A stretch of DNA of 64,000 nt from Pyxidicoccus sp. MSG2 (GCF_026626705.1 NZ_JAPNKC010000001.1:11122001-11186000); one strand, 5' to 3'; numbered from the stretch's first letter, positions 18,468 through 27,961 are shown. Notes: generated from the sequence alone by a model not told the origin. Translations and numbers: made by a program.

Positions 18468-19817
18468 TTGAAGACCGCCAACCTCGCCATCGTCTTCACC
18501 GACATCAAGGGCTTCACCGAGCGGACCAGCCGGCAGACGCTGGAGGAGAACCAGCGCCTGTTGCAGGTCCACAATGCCCTGCTGGCGCCCCTCTTCAAGG
18601 CGTTCGGTGGCCGCATCATCAAGTCCATCGGTGATGCCTTCCTCGTCACGTTCGAGTCCCCCACCCAGGCGGTCCTCAGCGGCATCGCCATCCAGGACCG
18701 GCTCTGGCACCACAACCGCAACGTCGCGGAGGGCGAGCAGCTCCACGTGCGCGTGGCCATCAACGTGGGGGAGGTGCGGCTGGAGTCCAACGACGTCTTC
18801 GGTGAGCCGGTCAACATCGCGGCCCGCGTGGAGGGGCTCGCTGAGGCCGGCGAGGTGTACTTCACCGAGGCCGTCTACCTGGCGATGAACAAGGCGGAGG
18901 TGCCCTCCAAGGAGGTAGGCGCCTTCGAGCTGAAGGGCATCCCCGGGAAGATTCGCGTCTTCCACGTGCCCCGCGCGCCGTACCGGGTGGAGGCGCCGTC
19001 GGCCGCCGCCATCGCGGAGGCGCCGGGCTCGGAGGTCATGCCGCCCTTCGGCAACCTGGCGCTGTCGCGCGTGCCCGAGTCCTCGCTCGGTCCGTCGATG
19101 GACCTGGGGCAGCGCGCGTCGGCGCTGGGCCAGCGCGCGGCCGCGGGGGCGTCGGTGCTGGGGCAGCGCGCCGCGGCGGGCGCGTCGGTGCTGGGACAGC
19201 AGGCGTCGGTGCTGGGACAGCAGGCGCGCACCGTGGGCGGGTCGGCATTCTCTCGGCTCGTGGCCGCGCTGCCTCCCGGGTTGGGCGCGCGGGTGCGGAC
19301 GGTGGTGGGTGAGCGGCGCAAGGTGCTGGTGGGCCTGGGCCTGTTCGCGGTGGTGGCCGGCGTGGCGGTGGTGGTCTTCGGCGGTGGCGCGGCGAAGCGG
19401 GCCATCCACGCGGTGGAGGATGCACCCGAGCAGGAGCGGGGGGCGCTCGCGAAGGAAGCCAAGAGGCTCATCCGCGAGGAGAAGGACGCGGGCCGGCGCT
19501 ACTACCTCGAGGGTCAGTTGGAAGAGGCGATGGGCAACGTGGCGGGCTCGCTCAGCGAGTACGGCCGCGCGGTGAAGGCGGGCAACGGCGCCGCGGAAGA
19601 CCGCATCATCGACCTGCTGGAGCACCCGCAGTGCGGCGTGCGCTCGGCGGCGGCCTACTCGGTGGCGCAGCTCAAGCTGGAGGACGCCGTGGGCGAGCTG
19701 GAGGACCTGGCGGACGACGGCGGGCCGGACGACGGCAGCGGCGGCATCCTCGGCATGGGCAGGTGCGACTCGAAGAAGGCCGCGCAGAGCGCCCTCAAGA
19801 GCTTCAACAAGGATTGA
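18468..19817 (+). CDS. Class III adenylate/guanylate cyclase-domain protein with membrane anchor and TPR/HEAT-like tail
   Basis: 449 residues from a TTG start (no other start in frame; no clear ribosome site). The cyclase homology domain (about 1-170) keeps both metal Asps: FTDIKGFT and KSIGDAFLV. It also has INVGEVR and DVFGEPVNIAARVE. A repetitive Ala/Gly/Gln linker (about 205-250, units such as ASVLGQQ) leads to one membrane span (about 283-305, VLVGLGLFAVVAG), then a helical C-terminal region in the opposite compartment. The enzymatic domain therefore faces the cytoplasm and the tail the periplasm, unlike usual sensor cyclases where the sensor is N-terminal. The nucleotide product cannot be told from motifs alone. 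Confidence 0.85.
   Translation: MKTANLAIVFTDIKGFTERTSRQTLEENQRLLQVHNALLAPLFKAFGGRIIKSIGDAFLVTFESPTQAVLSGIAIQDRLWHHNRNVAEGEQLHVRVAINVGEVRLESNDVFGEPVNIAARVEGLAEAGEVYFTEAVYLAMNKAEVPSKEVGAFELKGIPGKIRVFHVPRAPYRVEAPSAAAIAEAPGSEVMPPFGNLALSRVPESSLGPSMDLGQRASALGQRAAAGASVLGQRAAAGASVLGQQASVLGQQARTVGGSAFSRLVAALPPGLGARVRTVVGERRKVLVGLGLFAVVAGVAVVVFGGGAAKRAIHAVEDAPEQERGALAKEAKRLIREEKDAGRRYYLEGQLEEAMGNVAGSLSEYGRAVKAGNGAAEDRIIDLLEHPQCGVRSAAAYSVAQLKLEDAVGELEDLADDGGPDDGSGGILGMGRCDSKKAAQSALKSFNKD
19182..19223 (+). repeat. 21-bp perfect tandem duplication in the cyclase linker
   Basis: Two identical 21-bp units (gcgtcggtgctgggacagca plus g) at 19182-19202 and 19203-19223. Looser copies begin near 19149. It encodes repeated ASVLGQQ heptads between the cyclase domain and the membrane span. 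Confidence 0.8.
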
Positions 19818-19858
19818 AGGCCCGGCCCGCGAGGCCCGCCTCGAAGGAAGGGAACACC

Positions 19859-21040
19859 GTGACCAAGGTGAAGACGGGACTGGATGTCTGGGTGGAGCAG
19901 GGCTTCTCCGCGCTGAAGGGCAAGCGCGTGGGCGCCATCGTCAACCCCACCAGCGTGGACTCGCGCTTCCGCCACCTGGCGGACCTGCTGGCCGGCACGG
20001 CCGGCGTGAAGCTGGCCGCACTCTTCGGCCCCGAGCACGGCATCCGCGGCGAGGCGCAGTACATGGTCGCCGTGGGTGAGGCCCGCGACAGGCGCACCGG
20101 CGTGCCCGTGCACAGCCTCTACGGCTCCACCTTCGAGTCGCTGTCGCCCCGCCAGGAGTGGCTGCAGGGGCTGGACGCGCTCGTCTTCGACATCCAGGAC
20201 GTGGGCAGCCGCTACTACACCTACGTCTACACCATGGCCCTGGCGATGAAGGCCGCCGCGAAGGCGCGCGTGCCCTTCTACGTGCTGGACAGGCCCAACC
20301 CGCTCAACGGCGCGGCCATGGAGGGCAACCTGGTGGGCGAGGGCTTTCGCTCCTTCGTGGGGCTGTACGCACTGCCCAACCGCCACGGCATGACGGCGGG
20401 CGAATTGGCCCGGCTCTTCAACGTGCAGGAGGGCTTCGGCTGTGAGCTGACGGTGGTGCCGTGCGAGGGCTGGCGCCGCGGGCAGTTCTGGTCCGACACG
20501 GGGCTGCCCTTCATCTCCCCGTCGCCGAACATGCCGACGCCGGACACCGCGCTGGTGTACCCGGGCATGTGCCTGGGCGAGGGCACCAACGTCTCCGAGG
20601 GCCGTGGCACCTGCCGCCCCTTCGAGCAGTTCGGCGCCCCATGGGTGGACACGGACTCGCTGCTGGCGCGGCTGGCGAAGGAGGACCTGCCGGGTGTGGC
20701 CTTCCGCGCGGTGGGCTTCACCCCCACGTTCGACAAGTACAAGGGCGAGTCCTGCAACGGCGCCTTCATCCACGTGACGGACCGGCAGGCCTTCCTGTCG
20801 CTGCGCACCGGCATCGCCATCTTCCAGGCGCTGCATGACATCGGCCCCGGGAAGTTCGGCTGGCGGGCGGACGCGTACGAGTTCGTCGAGGACGTGCCGG
20901 CCTTCGACTTGCTGTGCGGCACGGACCAGGTGCGCCGGGGAATCGAGGCCGGGTGGCCTCTGGACCGGCTGATGGAGGGGTTCTCCGCCCAGGCAGATGG
21001 GTTCGCGAAGCAAAGGGCGCCCTACCTGCTGTACGCTTGA
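19859..21040 (+). CDS. NamZ-like exo-beta-N-acetylmuramidase (DUF1343)
   Basis: 393 residues. Typical DUF1343 sequence throughout: VGAIVNPTSVD near the N-terminus, LFGPEHGIRG (about 60), VFDIQDVGSRYYTY (about 112), YVLDRPNPLNG (about 143), PSPNMPTPDTALVYPG (about 222) and EGTNVSEGRGTCRPFE. The characterised member (NamZ) removes terminal MurNAc from peptidoglycan fragments, pointing to cell-wall recycling or feeding on bacterial prey. GTG 19859 has GGAAGGGA six bases upstream. No signal peptide is visible from this start, so a cytoplasmic location is possible. Confidence 0.85.
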   Translation: MTKVKTGLDVWVEQGFSALKGKRVGAIVNPTSVDSRFRHLADLLAGTAGVKLAALFGPEHGIRGEAQYMVAVGEARDRRTGVPVHSLYGSTFESLSPRQEWLQGLDALVFDIQDVGSRYYTYVYTMALAMKAAAKARVPFYVLDRPNPLNGAAMEGNLVGEGFRSFVGLYALPNRHGMTAGELARLFNVQEGFGCELTVVPCEGWRRGQFWSDTGLPFISPSPNMPTPDTALVYPGMCLGEGTNVSEGRGTCRPFEQFGAPWVDTDSLLARLAKEDLPGVAFRAVGFTPTFDKYKGESCNGAFIHVTDRQAFLSLRTGIAIFQALHDIGPGKFGWRADAYEFVEDVPAFDLLCGTDQVRRGIEAGWPLDRLMEGFSAQADGFAKQRAPYLLYA

Positions 21041-21058
21041 GCGTGGGGTGTTCCACAC

Positions 21059-21730
21059 GTGATTGGCGTCTTCTCCGACAGCCACGGCGACCTTGCGGCC
21101 TTCGACGCGGCGTATGAATTGCTGCGCTCGAAGGGCGCGCGACGCTTCATCTTCGCCGGGGCGCGCTACACGGACCTGGACGAGTGGGTGCTCTGGCGGC
21201 GGCAGAAGTCCCGCGGCGGGCGCGAGTACTCGGACGTGGACTTCCTCGCGGACGTGTCCAACTGGCTGGGCAGCCAGGATGCGCTGCCCCGCACTCCCGC
21301 GCGGGGGGCGGCTCCGGCGGACGTGGCCTCGGAGGATGATCGGCGGCTCGTGATGGAGCGCTTCCTGCGCGTGCCGGAGCGCGAGTCGCTCCAGTACCGG
21401 GACCCGTCCATCAACAACAAGGCGATGGACCTGGTGGGTGACACGCTCTGCTGCGTGGTGCACGACAAGAACGACCTGACGCGTGATGATTTGCAGAACG
21501 CGGCGGTGTTCATCCACGGGAAGGAGTCGGAGCCGAAGGTGGTGCAGATCGGCCCGCGCTACTTCATCACCCCGGGCCGGTTGGTGGGCGCCGCCGAGCA
21601 GACGTGCGCGCTCCTGGAGAAGGTGGACAAGGACCTGGGCTTCTCCGCGTTCCGGCTGGACGGGCACGTGGTGGTGGAGCCCCGGTTGCTGGTGCTGGAG
21701 AAGAAGTCCTCGAAGCTGACCCTCAAGTGA
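21059..21730 (+). CDS. Metallophosphoesterase-like protein
   Basis: 223 residues from a GTG start. The N-terminus VFSDSHGDLAAF matches the first metal motif (DxH, here DSHGD) of calcineurin-like phosphoesterases. The expected GD and GNH(D/E) motifs are not obvious: the middle reads IFAGARY and HGKES, and HDKND is the nearest later candidate. It may therefore have a changed or lost active site. It lies 18 bp after the NamZ-like gene and 14 bp before nadD, so the three are probably co-transcribed. Confidence 0.6.
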   Translation: MIGVFSDSHGDLAAFDAAYELLRSKGARRFIFAGARYTDLDEWVLWRRQKSRGGREYSDVDFLADVSNWLGSQDALPRTPARGAAPADVASEDDRRLVMERFLRVPERESLQYRDPSINNKAMDLVGDTLCCVVHDKNDLTRDDLQNAAVFIHGKESEPKVVQIGPRYFITPGRLVGAAEQTCALLEKVDKDLGFSAFRLDGHVVVEPRLLVLEKKSSKLTLK

Positions 21731-21744
21731 CGTGAGGCCCTGAC

Positions 21745-22305
21745 GTGCAGGTCGCGCTCCTCGGAGGTTCGTTCAACCCGCCCCACGTGGGACACCTGAT
21801 GGCCGCAAGCTACGTGCACGCGACGCAGGGCGTGGACGAGGTGTGGTTGATGCCGACCTGGCAGCACCCCTTCGGCAAGCAGATGGAGGCCTTCGAGCAC
21901 CGCGTGGCCATGTGCGAGGCCCTGTGCGCGGAGACATCCGGCTGGCTGAAGACGACGCTGATCGAGCGCGAGCCGGGGCTCACCGGGCGCACCGTGGACA
22001 CGCTGTCCCTGCTGGTGAAGCGCTACCCGGACGTCGAGTGGTCGCTCATCATCGGCAGCGACATCCTCAGGGACCTACCGAACTGGAAGGACTTCGGGCG
22101 CATCCGGGAGATGGCTCGCGTGCTGGTGCTCTACCGCGCGGGCTATCCGGCCCCGGAGACGGTGGGACCGCCGCTGGCGGAGGTGTCGTCCACGCTGGTG
22201 CGGGACATGCTGGCGCGGGGGCAGGAGCCGGCGGAGTTCGTGCCCGCGGGGGCCATTGCGTATGCGCGGGCGCGGGGGTTGTACGGGCTGGGGACGCGTC
22301 GCTAG
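21745..22305 (+). CDS. nadD: Nicotinate-nucleotide adenylyltransferase
   Basis: 186 residues. GGSFNPPHVGH at residues 7-17 is the nucleotidyltransferase HxGH signature, and VSSTLVRDML (about 149) matches the C-terminal ISSTxxR motif. Converts nicotinate mononucleotide and ATP to deamido-NAD in NAD synthesis, in the cytoplasm. GTG start at 21745. The stop overlaps that of the convergent lipoprotein gene by 4 bp. Confidence 0.9.
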   Translation: MQVALLGGSFNPPHVGHLMAASYVHATQGVDEVWLMPTWQHPFGKQMEAFEHRVAMCEALCAETSGWLKTTLIEREPGLTGRTVDTLSLLVKRYPDVEWSLIIGSDILRDLPNWKDFGRIREMARVLVLYRAGYPAPETVGPPLAEVSSTLVRDMLARGQEPAEFVPAGAIAYARARGLYGLGTRR

Positions 22306-25300
22306 AGGCCGACTCCGAACAGGTGCAGATCGCCCAGTCCTGGCTCGAAGCGCCAGGCGTATTGGTAGAAGAGGGTGACGGGCACGGCCTGCCCGAAGGT
22401 GAGGCGCAGCGACGCCGCGCCTCCCACCGCGCCGAGGTTGTTCCGGTTGTCCACGCGCGCGAGCGAGCCGAAGGCCTCCACCTCGAAGTCGCTCACGAAG
22501 AGGGATGGGAGAATCCAGAGCGTGGAGGCCCAGCCGTAGTCGATGGGCACGCGGTAGCGGTACGTGGCACTGCCGATGAGCGCACTGCGGGCTCGCGTCG
22601 TCAGGTCCTCGTAGCCGCGCAGGTACTCGCTGAAGGCGACTCCGGGCTGCAGTTGGAGGGGCAGGCGGGACGTCTCCTTCGAGCTTCGGCTGCTGTACCA
22701 GACCTCTCCGGCGCTGATGCCTCCCACTTCCAGCAAGTCGGCGGGCGAGCCAGGCAGGAAGCGGGCCACGGCGGTGAGCTGGAGGTTGTCTTGGCCCGTG
22801 AAGGGTAGGCCGCCCAGGAAGCCGTCCACGCCCAGTCGTACGTCGCCCAGCGTGGATTCGCTGAAGAAGGCTCCCGGGTACAAGCCTCCCGCCGCCGACA
22901 GCCCCAGCCCTCGCTGCGTGCCGCCGTACGAGGTGGAGTCGCCCGCGAAGTATGAGACGGAGACCTCGGGGCCGATGAGCTTCGTGACGAGGCCGTCGAA
23001 GCGCTCCGTGCGGTCGTACTCGCGCCGCAGGGCCAGCACGCCCACCGTCACCGGTGTGGACCAGAACGTGCGCGTGCCGAACAGCGTGCCTTGCAGGTCC
23101 GTGCGCGTGCTCTCGCGAATGCGCGCGGCGGAGGCCAGCACGTACCACGGCGCGAGCTGCGCATTGCCGTAGGAGAGAGTCACGCTCGGTCCGTCCTCCG
23201 CGGTGCTCGCGGACAGCAGCAGCGAGTACGCGTGGAAGCCGAGCCGGTCCTGCCCCGAGAGTGCGAGCCCTCCGCTGACGATGGTCTGGTCGGTGTCGTC
23301 CTCGTCCGTCGTCAGCAGGATGTACGGGAGGCGGAACTCGGGGATGAAGAAGCCCTCCAGCGTCGAGTAGCGCTCGTCGGAGAGGATGTTCAGGTCGACG
23401 CCCGGGTCCGGCGGGGAGACCACTGGCGTGTCCAGGTCCGCGAGCGCGGTGGGGGCTTCCGTGGCCACGGGCGCGTCGGCCGGACTGCCCGCGACGCCTT
23501 CCGTCGACGGTGGCTGCGGCGCGGTGTCCGTGGCCTGGGCGGGAGCATCGGGCGCGGCGCTTGCGGGCTGCCCGGGTGTCCCTGGCGACGCGGGCTGCGA
23601 GGGCGTGCCCGGGAACTCGGCGAACTCCTGGGGTGGCTCGGCAGGGGACTGCGCTGTCGCTTCGGGAGAGGGGGGCTGCGGTGCCGCGTCAGGCCGCGAA
23701 GCGCTCTCCGTTGGTGGTGGAGTTTGTGGAAGTGCTCCCGGTGACGCGGTGGAGGGTGGGGCGGATGAAGGCCCGGCTTCGGCGGGCACCGGGACGCCGT
23801 CCTCTTTCGTTGCCGAGGCAGAGGACGCCGCGTCGCTCTCCGCACCCGCTACGGGCTCCACCGGCGCATGGTCCACGGTGAAGTTCGTTCCGTCCCGGTT
23901 GAGGAACGCCACCTCGTTCGTCCCGAGCGGGCTCGCGTCCATCACCAGGTACGGTGCATCCGTGATGCGCGTCATCTGCCGCGTGGCCACCGTTATCACG
24001 TGCGCCTGGAGCCGGCCCTCGTGCTCGCGCAGGAACACGATCCGCTCCGCGTCCAGCCAGTGCGGCGAGTAGTTGAAGCGCCCGTCGTGCGTCAGCCAGC
24101 GCAGGCTCCCGTCCGCCTCGCGCAGCACCAGGTCCCAGCCGCCATTCCCCGAGAAGGGGAACACCAGCCGCGTCCCATCCGGGGACACCGTCGGCGGCCC
24201 GATGGGCGCGCTCGCGTCGAACTTCGTCAGCGGCTCCCTCCGACCCGACTCCAGGTCCAGCCGGACCAGGTTGGCCGTGTCGCCGCCGCTGATGCTCACG
24301 AAGACGTAGCCCGTACCATCCGGCGTGACGTCTCCGCCCATGCCCTCCACGCCGTCCCACGTGCGCACCACTTCGCCCGTGCGCGCGTCCACCCGCCACA
24401 GCCGCGCCGTGTAGCCGCTCTCCGTGTTCAGGTCCGCCATCACCAGGTAGAGCCATGCGCCATCCCGGCTGAACGCCATGCCGCTCACGAGCGACGAGCT
24501 GCCCAGCACCCAGCGACGCCCCGGAATCAGCTCCACCAGTGGTCGCTCGAAGCGCACGCTTCCGTCCGCCTCGCGCACCGTGAGCCGGGTGTATTCCTCC
24601 CGCCCCACGCTCACCAGCGCCGTGGCCCCGCTCTCCGCATGCGACGCCAGCCGCGAGAAGTAGCCCGCGTCCTTCAGCCATACCCGCTGCGATGCCGGCC
24701 GCTCGCGCGCCTCCAGCCCCTGGCGCAGCACCCGCGTGTACTCGTCGAACAGCGAGCCGATGTCCCTGCCGTACACGCGCTTGAAGCGCAGCGTCACCGC
24801 CAGCGGGGGAAGCAGGGACTCGCCCTGCTCATCCACCAGTTGCCACAACTTCCTCTCGCCGTACTTCGCGGCCAGGTACTCCACGAAGTGCATGCCCGTG
24901 AGGTAGTTGCCACCGAACGGGTCCAACGCCCGGTGCTCGGGCGACAGATAGCCCGGGTCCAGCTCGCCCCCTTGCGCCTGCGCCGCCGACGCGTACCAGC
25001 CTCGCCACACCGGGCTGTGCGGGCGCCCCGTGTCCTTCCCGAGGCGGCCCTCGTAGTACGTGGCCAACCCCTCCAGGAACCACGACTCGGTGAACGAGTT
25101 GGCCTGGAAAAGGCCTCCGGTCACCGTGTTGAGGAACCCCCAGACGCCGTCCGTCTGCTGGAGCTGCACGTAGTGCACGGCCTCGTGACAGGCCACGTCG
25201 CCGATGTCCACGTCACCCAGGTCGAAGAGGTGGAACAGCTCCAGCGTCACGTGCACGGGCACCACCATCTGCTGCGGCGTGCTCGCGTAGTCCGGCACCA

Positions 25301-25613
25301 CGTACGCGTTGTTGAAGTCCGAGCCCGTCAGGTAGACGAGCACCCGCTCCCGCTCCGTCCGGCTCCAGACGTGGCCCCGCAGCTGCTGCACGCAGCCCTC
25401 CAGCCGCGCCGCCATGCGCAGCGCCGGGCCCTTCAGCGACGCCGGGTAGTAGAGCTCCAGCGAGGCCGTGGTGAGCTTGCGCATCTCCTCCCGAGCGAAC
25501 GACGCCTGGATGTTCTGCGGGAAACGGGGTGTGACGAAGGCACACCCCGCGGTTGTCAGCAGGAGGAAGAAGGCCAGGGCATGCCAGCAAGGCAGCCGGC
25601 GGGGGGCGGGCAT
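22302..25613 (-). CDS. Lipoprotein: gluzincin protease, beta-propeller and outer-membrane barrel
   Basis: About 1103 residues. A signal peptide with lipobox LLTTAGC anchors it. Next comes a peptidase-MA-like metalloprotease region with HEAVH (zinc His pair and Glu) and, downstream, SWFLEGLATYYEG supplying the likely third zinc ligand. A TolB/PD40-type beta-propeller follows (about 330-610; repeats such as VSPDGTRLVFPFSG). Then comes a Pro/Ala/Ser/Glu linker of about 115 residues. The C-terminal about 350 residues alternate polar and apolar residues like an outer-membrane beta-barrel. The start at 25613 has AGGA ahead; upstream starts exist at 25622 and 25634. Substrate unknown; probably works in the cell envelope. 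Confidence 0.75.
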   Translation of the reverse strand: MPAPRRLPCWHALAFFLLLTTAGCAFVTPRFPQNIQASFAREEMRKLTTASLELYYPASLKGPALRMAARLEGCVQQLRGHVWSRTERERVLVYLTGSDFNNAYVVPDYASTPQQMVVPVHVTLELFHLFDLGDVDIGDVACHEAVHYVQLQQTDGVWGFLNTVTGGLFQANSFTESWFLEGLATYYEGRLGKDTGRPHSPVWRGWYASAAQAQGGELDPGYLSPEHRALDPFGGNYLTGMHFVEYLAAKYGERKLWQLVDEQGESLLPPLAVTLRFKRVYGRDIGSLFDEYTRVLRQGLEARERPASQRVWLKDAGYFSRLASHAESGATALVSVGREEYTRLTVREADGSVRFERPLVELIPGRRWVLGSSSLVSGMAFSRDGAWLYLVMADLNTESGYTARLWRVDARTGEVVRTWDGVEGMGGDVTPDGTGYVFVSISGGDTANLVRLDLESGRREPLTKFDASAPIGPPTVSPDGTRLVFPFSGNGGWDLVLREADGSLRWLTHDGRFNYSPHWLDAERIVFLREHEGRLQAHVITVATRQMTRITDAPYLVMDASPLGTNEVAFLNRDGTNFTVDHAPVEPVAGAESDAASSASATKEDGVPVPAEAGPSSAPPSTASPGALPQTPPPTESASRPDAAPQPPSPEATAQSPAEPPQEFAEFPGTPSQPASPGTPGQPASAAPDAPAQATDTAPQPPSTEGVAGSPADAPVATEAPTALADLDTPVVSPPDPGVDLNILSDERYSTLEGFFIPEFRLPYILLTTDEDDTDQTIVSGGLALSGQDRLGFHAYSLLLSASTAEDGPSVTLSYGNAQLAPWYVLASAARIRESTRTDLQGTLFGTRTFWSTPVTVGVLALRREYDRTERFDGLVTKLIGPEVSVSYFAGDSTSYGGTQRGLGLSAAGGLYPGAFFSESTLGDVRLGVDGFLGGLPFTGQDNLQLTAVARFLPGSPADLLEVGGISAGEVWYSSRSSKETSRLPLQLQPGVAFSEYLRGYEDLTTRARSALIGSATYRYRVPIDYGWASTLWILPSLFVSDFEVEAFGSLARVDNRNNLGAVGGAASLRLTFGQAVPVTLFYQYAWRFEPGLGDLHLFGVGL

Positions 25614-25707
25614 GCGGGGCATCCTAGCGGGCACAAATCGTAGCCACGACCGCGTTTTTCACGGTATTGGGGGGCCCGTCGCCTCCCTTTCGATTCTGGA
25701 TTCCTCC

Positions 25708-27033
25708 ATGTCCGATCCCGCCGCTCCCCAGGGGTATCCCGTTCCCCAGCACGTCCACCAGGCCCAGTCCCAGGTCGCCGCCGCGCTCGAGAAGTCCGAG
25801 GGCAAGCCCGTCGACCTGCTCAAGGCGCCCTGGCAGGACGTGGAGAAGGCCGTCATCAAGCTGCTCGGCGGCCCCTTCCAGGTGAACCAGCCGGAGCACC
25901 AGACGCTGGCGCTCGGACTCGCCGGCGCCTTCGCCCTGCGGCTCATGCAGGAGCACCAGGCCTTCTGGTTCCCCAACCGGGACTCGCCCGAGGGCGCCAC
26001 GCTGGGCTTCCCCGACGCCATCATCATGCTGTCGCCGTTCGGCGCGGTGATGGACTCGCTCGGCCAGGGCAAGCTGGCCCGGCTGGACGACCTGGCCTCG
26101 GACATCCGCCGCTCGCTGGGGCAGGCGCGCCTGAACGTCAACCCCGCGCAGGCCCTGGGCACCCAGGCCCAGAAGCTGTCGCCGGTGGACTACCAGCGCC
26201 TGTTCGACCCGGGCTTCCTCCAGTTCGTCGTGCTGGACCCGAACAAGACCAAGACGGCGCTGGACACCAAGCCCGACGCGCTGAGCCGTGACGTGCGCAA
26301 CGCGCTGGGCCGTACCCAGCCGCCGCTGCCTCCCGAGGCTCGCCAGCAGTTCGACGGGCAGATCGTCCAGTCCCTGGCGCGTCTGGATGCGACGAAGCCG
26401 CTGCTGGAGCAGGCGGACCGTGCCCCGCGCCTCGCGGAGCTGATGGCGCACCTGTGCGGCACCATCGGCGGCACGGGCTCGGCGCCGGAGGACTTCTGGC
26501 ACGAGGTCGTCCTGCCGCTGCTGTTCATCGGCAACCCGGCGAGCTTCCCGCCGCTGGATGAGGAGGAGCTGGAGGCGTTCCGCCAGGGCGTGGACGTGCT
26601 GCCCCTCTTCGTGGACATGGTGCCGTACGCGCACAAGGCCCCGGACGAGGGCCTGCTGGGCGCCTTCGAGATGAGCGACGTCGGACTGGTGCACCCCGGC
26701 TTCGCCAAGGTCGGGGCGCTGCGGCTCATCCGCATCAACTCCGCGCGCATCAAGCCGCTGCTGGAGCAGTTCGACCCGGCGAAGACGGCGGACACCCTCA
26801 AGCGCTTCACCGAGTACCTGGCGAAGTCGGCCGGCAAGCCCGCCACCACGTCGGCCCAGGGCGACGAGATGCTCAAGGCGGCCCTCACGCTGCTGGCCGA
26901 CCTGAAGCGCTCGGTGACGCAGGTGCAGGGCGACCTGTGCCTGCGCCGCCTCACCGAGGCGGAGGCCGCTTCCGAGCAGGCGCTGGCCGTGGTGCGCAAG
27001 GCCCTTCAGGGCTCGCTCATCATCACGGCTTGA
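25708..27033 (+). CDS. Conserved hypothetical cytoplasmic protein
   Basis: 441 residues, no signal peptide or membrane segment, mixed helix-rich sequence. I recognise no family. Near the N-terminus it carries a segment naming many Gln/His residues (YPVPQHVHQAQSQ). The body contains repeated acidic/hydrophobic helices, and a region rich in Pro/Phe (LFIGNPASFPPLDEEE, about 270). Divergent from the protease lipoprotein (94 bp between starts); its 3' end overlaps the convergent DUF2520 gene by 11 bp. Confidence 0.7.
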   Translation: MSDPAAPQGYPVPQHVHQAQSQVAAALEKSEGKPVDLLKAPWQDVEKAVIKLLGGPFQVNQPEHQTLALGLAGAFALRLMQEHQAFWFPNRDSPEGATLGFPDAIIMLSPFGAVMDSLGQGKLARLDDLASDIRRSLGQARLNVNPAQALGTQAQKLSPVDYQRLFDPGFLQFVVLDPNKTKTALDTKPDALSRDVRNALGRTQPPLPPEARQQFDGQIVQSLARLDATKPLLEQADRAPRLAELMAHLCGTIGGTGSAPEDFWHEVVLPLLFIGNPASFPPLDEEELEAFRQGVDVLPLFVDMVPYAHKAPDEGLLGAFEMSDVGLVHPGFAKVGALRLIRINSARIKPLLEQFDPAKTADTLKRFTEYLAKSAGKPATTSAQGDEMLKAALTLLADLKRSVTQVQGDLCLRRLTEAEAASEQALAVVRKALQGSLIITA

Positions 27034-27886
27034 GCAGGGGCTCCAGCGCGGCGCGCGACTCGGGGCGGAGCCGGTCTCCGGCCAGCTCCAGCGCGCGCCG
27101 CGACAGCAGTCGGTAGAGCGGGGCGACTTCTTCCGGAAGCGCCCCGAGGTGGGCCGCCACCACGCCCGCGTCCCCCCGGACGATGGGCCCGGTGAGTCCG
27201 CCGGAGAGGCCCCGGGCCTCCACGCCTCGCAGCGCCGAGCGCATCAGCGGCAGCAGCGCCGCCAGCGCCGCGTCGGGGGGAATGCCCGCCGCACCCAGCG
27301 CCGCCACCGCCGCGTCCGCCAGCGCCACCAGCCCTCCCGCGCTCATCACCGCGCCCGCGTGGTAGGCCGCGCGGTGCGACTCCGGCACGTCGAGCACCTG
27401 GAGCCCCACGTCCCCGGCCATGCGGCGCAGCACGTCCCGCAGTGCGCGCGAGCGGGTGCTCACCGCCACCGCGTGGCCCGCCAGCGAGTCCCGGGGCGAG
27501 GACACCGCGCACAGCGGATGGAAGGAGCCGCGCGTGCGTCCCTTCGCCGTGCCCAGGGCGTCGAGCGACAGCGCGCCCGCCGTGTGGACGAGCGCGGCGG
27601 AGCGGGGCAGGGTGGCGGAGAGTTCCTCTGCGACGGAGGGCACCGCGGCGTCGGGGACACAGAGCAGGACGACGCGGGCGCGCTTCAGGTCCGCGGGGGT
27701 GGCGGACTTCAGGCCCAGGGCCTTCGCGCGCTGCAGTCCTTCGGTGCCGCGCGAGTGCATCCGCACGGGCCAGCGCTTCGCCGTGAGTGCCAACGCGAGT
27801 GCTCCGCCGAGCCGGCCCGCGCCGACGATGACCACGGGAACACGTGAGGCGCGGGGGCTGCGCTTGCGAGCGGCGGTGTCGGGCAT
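27023..27886 (-). CDS. Rossmann-fold/DUF2520 dehydrogenase-like protein
   Basis: 287 residues. The N-terminal NAD(P)-binding fold has VVIVGAGRLGGALA near residue 17. The middle holds SFHPLCAVSS, typical of the Rossmann-like plus DUF2520 proteins related to ketopantoate and pyrroline-5-carboxylate reductases. The C-terminal helical domain (about 150-287) is DUF2520-like. Substrate unknown. ATG 27886 follows GAGG by five bases; in-frame starts at 27919 and 27946 are alternatives. It lies 75 bp downstream of the ClpA-like gene on the same strand. Confidence 0.75.
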   Translation of the reverse strand: MPDTAARKRSPRASRVPVVIVGAGRLGGALALALTAKRWPVRMHSRGTEGLQRAKALGLKSATPADLKRARVVLLCVPDAAVPSVAEELSATLPRSAALVHTAGALSLDALGTAKGRTRGSFHPLCAVSSPRDSLAGHAVAVSTRSRALRDVLRRMAGDVGLQVLDVPESHRAAYHAGAVMSAGGLVALADAAVAALGAAGIPPDAALAALLPLMRSALRGVEARGLSGGLTGPIVRGDAGVVAAHLGALPEEVAPLYRLLSRRALELAGDRLRPESRAALEPLLKP

Positions 27887-27961
27887 CGCGACCTCGGGTT
27901 CCTTCGGTGCGGGTGACATGTCACCACGCACGGGACTTCGAGGCACGCGAGGCCTCGCGCT

